6,545 bases of DNA from Hungatella sp. UBA5982. Lineage in GTDB: Bacteria > Bacillota > Clostridia > Lachnospirales > Lachnospiraceae. The position numbers and the translations under genes were made by a program. Each line of letters opens with the position of its first letter. Position 1 is the stretch's first letter. This document shows, in pieces, positions 4,952-6,545 of this stretch. The stretch is taken from NCBI GenBank assembly GCA_002429965.1, contig DJBG01000059.1, positions 1 through 6,545 of the forward strand, read 5' to 3'. The notes below the pieces were generated by a model. It had not been told where the DNA came from, searched no databases, and was given only the letters and a program-made list of their open reading frames with translations.

Positions 4952-6545
4952 ATGACGGAACGATTTGCCCGGATTATTATTGATATTTCCCATGAAAAAG
5001 TTGACAGAACCTTTGATTACCGGATTCCGGCCGGGCTTCTTGATGAAGTGGCTGTGGGGTCTCTGGTTTTGATTCCTTTTGGAAAAGGTAATTCCATGCG
5101 GAAAGGGTATGTGGTCGGCATTGCCGCCCATGCGGATTATGATCCGGATAAAATTAAGGAGATAGCCGGGATAGTAACAGATGGCATATCGGCAGAATCC
5201 CTGCTCATTTCCCTGGCATGGTGGCTGAAAGAGCGGTATGGCTCTACCATGAACCAGGCATTAAAAACGGTGCTTCCGGTTAAGCAAAAGGTAAAGCCCA
5301 GGGAAAAAAAGGTGCTTAAAAGCCTTTTGGACCATTCCCAGCTTTTAAATGCTTTGGAAGAAGCGGAAAAAAAGAAATACAAGGCCAGGGCACGCCTCTT
5401 TCAGGCGCTTTTGGAGAACCCTGCCATTCCATATGAAATTGCGGTTAACCAGATGAATCTTTCTGCCGCCACCTTAAAGCCGGTTATTGAAAAAGGATAC
5501 GTAAGCCTTGATTGCGAAGAGGTTTACAGAAATCCTGTTAAAACAGAAACAAAAGAAAGAAGCAAGGTGGTTTTAAACGGAGAACAGCAGGCAATTGTAG
5601 ACAGTTTTTGCCTGGATTATTCCCAAAATATAAGAAAAACCTATCTGATCCACGGCATTACGGGAAGCGGCAAGACGGAAGTTTATATGGAACTGATCCA
5701 AAGGGTCATTGAGGATGGAAAACAGGTGATTGTTCTCATTCCGGAAATTGCCCTGACTTATCAGACCGTTCTGCGGTTCTACGGAAGATTTGGGAACCGG
5801 GTGTCCATAATCAATTCCAGATTGTCGGCAGGGGAGCGGTTTGACCAGTTTGAACGGGCAAGAAACGGGGATATTGATATTATGATCGGTCCCCGTTCGG
5901 CCCTGTTTACTCCCTTTTCCCGCCTCGGCCTGATACTCATAGACGAAGAGCATGAAGGAGCTTACAAAAGTGAAGTGTCTCCAAGATATCATGCAAGAGA
6001 TGTGGCGGTAAAAAGAGCCTCCATGCAAGGAGCATCTTTGGTTTTAGGCTCGGCGACCCCATCCCTGGAAGCTTATACAAAAGCCCTTCAGGGGGAATAC
6101 CAGCTTTTTCACCTGACGGAGCGGGCCAAAAAAAACAGCCGTCTCGCGGCAGTATCCGTGGTGGATTTAAGGCAGGAGCTCAAAGAAGGCAATAAGTCCA
6201 TTTTCAGCAGAAACTTAAAGGCACTGATCGAGGACCGGCTGGAGAAGCGGGAACAGGCTATGTTATTTATCAACAGGCGCGGCTATGCGAATTTTGTATC
6301 TTGCCGTTCCTGCGGAGAAGCCATTCGCTGTCCTCACTGTGATGTGACGCTGACACTTCATAATAACAGCCGCCTTGTGTGTCATTATTGCGGATATTCC
6401 ATATCCATGCCTGACCGCTGTCCGGGCTGCGGTTCTCCCTACACTGCCAATTTCGGAGTGGGAACCCAGAAGATTGAGCAAATGACAAAAAAAATGTTCC
6501 CGGCTGCAAGGGTTCTGCGTATGGATCTGGACACCACCTCAAAAA
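4952..6545 (+). CDS. priA: Primosomal protein N' (PriA helicase), 5' part, cut by window edge
   Basis: PriA is a 3'-to-5' superfamily 2 DNA helicase that recognises abandoned forks and D-loops and starts reloading of the replicative helicase. The window shows 531 codons of a protein usually about 730-750 residues long, and the frame is open to the edge. Seen: an N-terminal DNA-binding domain beginning MTERFARIIIDISHEKVDRTF, with the VGSLVLIPFGKGN patch at 35-47; a winged-helix-like segment around 145-190; Walker A GITGSGKT (235-242); IPEIALTYQ (263-271); NSRLSAGER (288-296); IGPRSALFTPF (312-322); Walker B DEEH (331-334); motif III GSATPSLE (366-373); NRRGY (441-445); and a zinc-binding insert with eight Cys at 451, 454, 460, 463, 477, 480, 490 and 493, spaced as in PriA. 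The remaining helicase motifs and C-terminal domain are beyond the edge. The start is set by AGAGG at 4941-4945. It lies 182 nt after murF in the same direction. Confidence 0.97.
   Translation, partial: MTERFARIIIDISHEKVDRTFDYRIPAGLLDEVAVGSLVLIPFGKGNSMRKGYVVGIAAHADYDPDKIKEIAGIVTDGISAESLLISLAWWLKERYGSTMNQALKTVLPVKQKVKPREKKVLKSLLDHSQLLNALEEAEKKKYKARARLFQALLENPAIPYEIAVNQMNLSAATLKPVIEKGYVSLDCEEVYRNPVKTETKERSKVVLNGEQQAIVDSFCLDYSQNIRKTYLIHGITGSGKTEVYMELIQRVIEDGKQVIVLIPEIALTYQTVLRFYGRFGNRVSIINSRLSAGERFDQFERARNGDIDIMIGPRSALFTPFSRLGLILIDEEHEGAYKSEVSPRYHARDVAVKRASMQGASLVLGSATPSLEAYTKALQGEYQLFHLTERAKKNSRLAAVSVVDLRQELKEGNKSIFSRNLKALIEDRLEKREQAMLFINRRGYANFVSCRSCGEAIRCPHCDVTLTLHNNSRLVCHYCGYSISMPDRCPGCGSPYTANFGVGTQKIEQMTKKMFPAARVLRMDLDTTSK

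Noticed and set aside
4686..4952. Minus-strand open frame across the repeat array (peptides like FLPMFFGHKG repeated)
   Set aside because: The recurring peptide is the antisense translation of the repeat, and a similar peptide arises from the murF leader copy. It reflects repeated DNA, not a conserved protein.
4735..4983. Plus-strand open frame of 82 codons spanning the murF end and the priA leader
   Set aside because: It overlaps the murF 3' end and priA start and consists mostly of the 52-bp repeat read in shifting frames (a non-triplet period). It has no RBS and no family resemblance.
4930..4983. Short upstream ORF starting in repeat unit E and overlapping the priA start
   Set aside because: The ATG lies within the stem-loop with no RBS, and the same ATG recurs in every unit as part of the palindrome.
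5573..6028. 151-codon minus-strand open frame inside priA
   Set aside because: It is fully antisense to the PriA helicase domain with intact motifs on the plus strand, and resembles no known protein.

Overview
The window is one co-directional plus-strand stretch of housekeeping genes: fhs (formate--tetrahydrofolate ligase), murE and murF (cytoplasmic peptidoglycan precursor ligases) and the first ~530 codons of priA (replication restart helicase), which runs off the right edge. Strong purine-rich Shine-Dalgarno sites, moderate GC, a bacterial Fhs of 556 residues and the sequence style of MurE and PriA suggest an anaerobic Firmicute of the Clostridia, most likely Lachnospiraceae (Clostridium XIVa relatives). 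That placement is inferred from recalled protein families, not from a search.

Layout: fhs (44-1714) and murE (1728-3203) are 13 nt apart and almost certainly co-transcribed. A 195-nt gap follows, holding a candidate promoter overlapping the murE stop codon, a perfect 14-bp hairpin and two copies of a short palindromic repeat. Then come murF (3399-4769) and a 182-nt gap filled largely by three tandem copies of the same repeat (52-bp unit), the last of which supplies the ribosome binding site of priA (4952 to the edge). No credible minus-strand gene, RNA gene, CRISPR array or transposase gene was found.

How the genes work together: MurE and MurF act in sequence on UDP-MurNAc-dipeptide, adding residue 3 and then D-Ala-D-Ala, to make the UDP-MurNAc-pentapeptide used by MraY. 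Fhs makes 10-formyl-THF for purines and for formylation of initiator tRNA. PriA reloads the replisome at collapsed forks. The proteins look ordinary, although MurE has a variant substrate motif (D-N-S-R for the usual D-N-P-R).

The least ordinary feature is the repeat family. At least five copies, all in the same orientation, lie just upstream of the two start-codon regions. Each has a short stem-loop followed by a Shine-Dalgarno-like A-G-A-G-G segment, and in priA the repeat is the ribosome binding site. It may be a dispersed leader element acting on translation or mRNA stability, or a mobile/REP-like repeat that happened to settle beside start codons.
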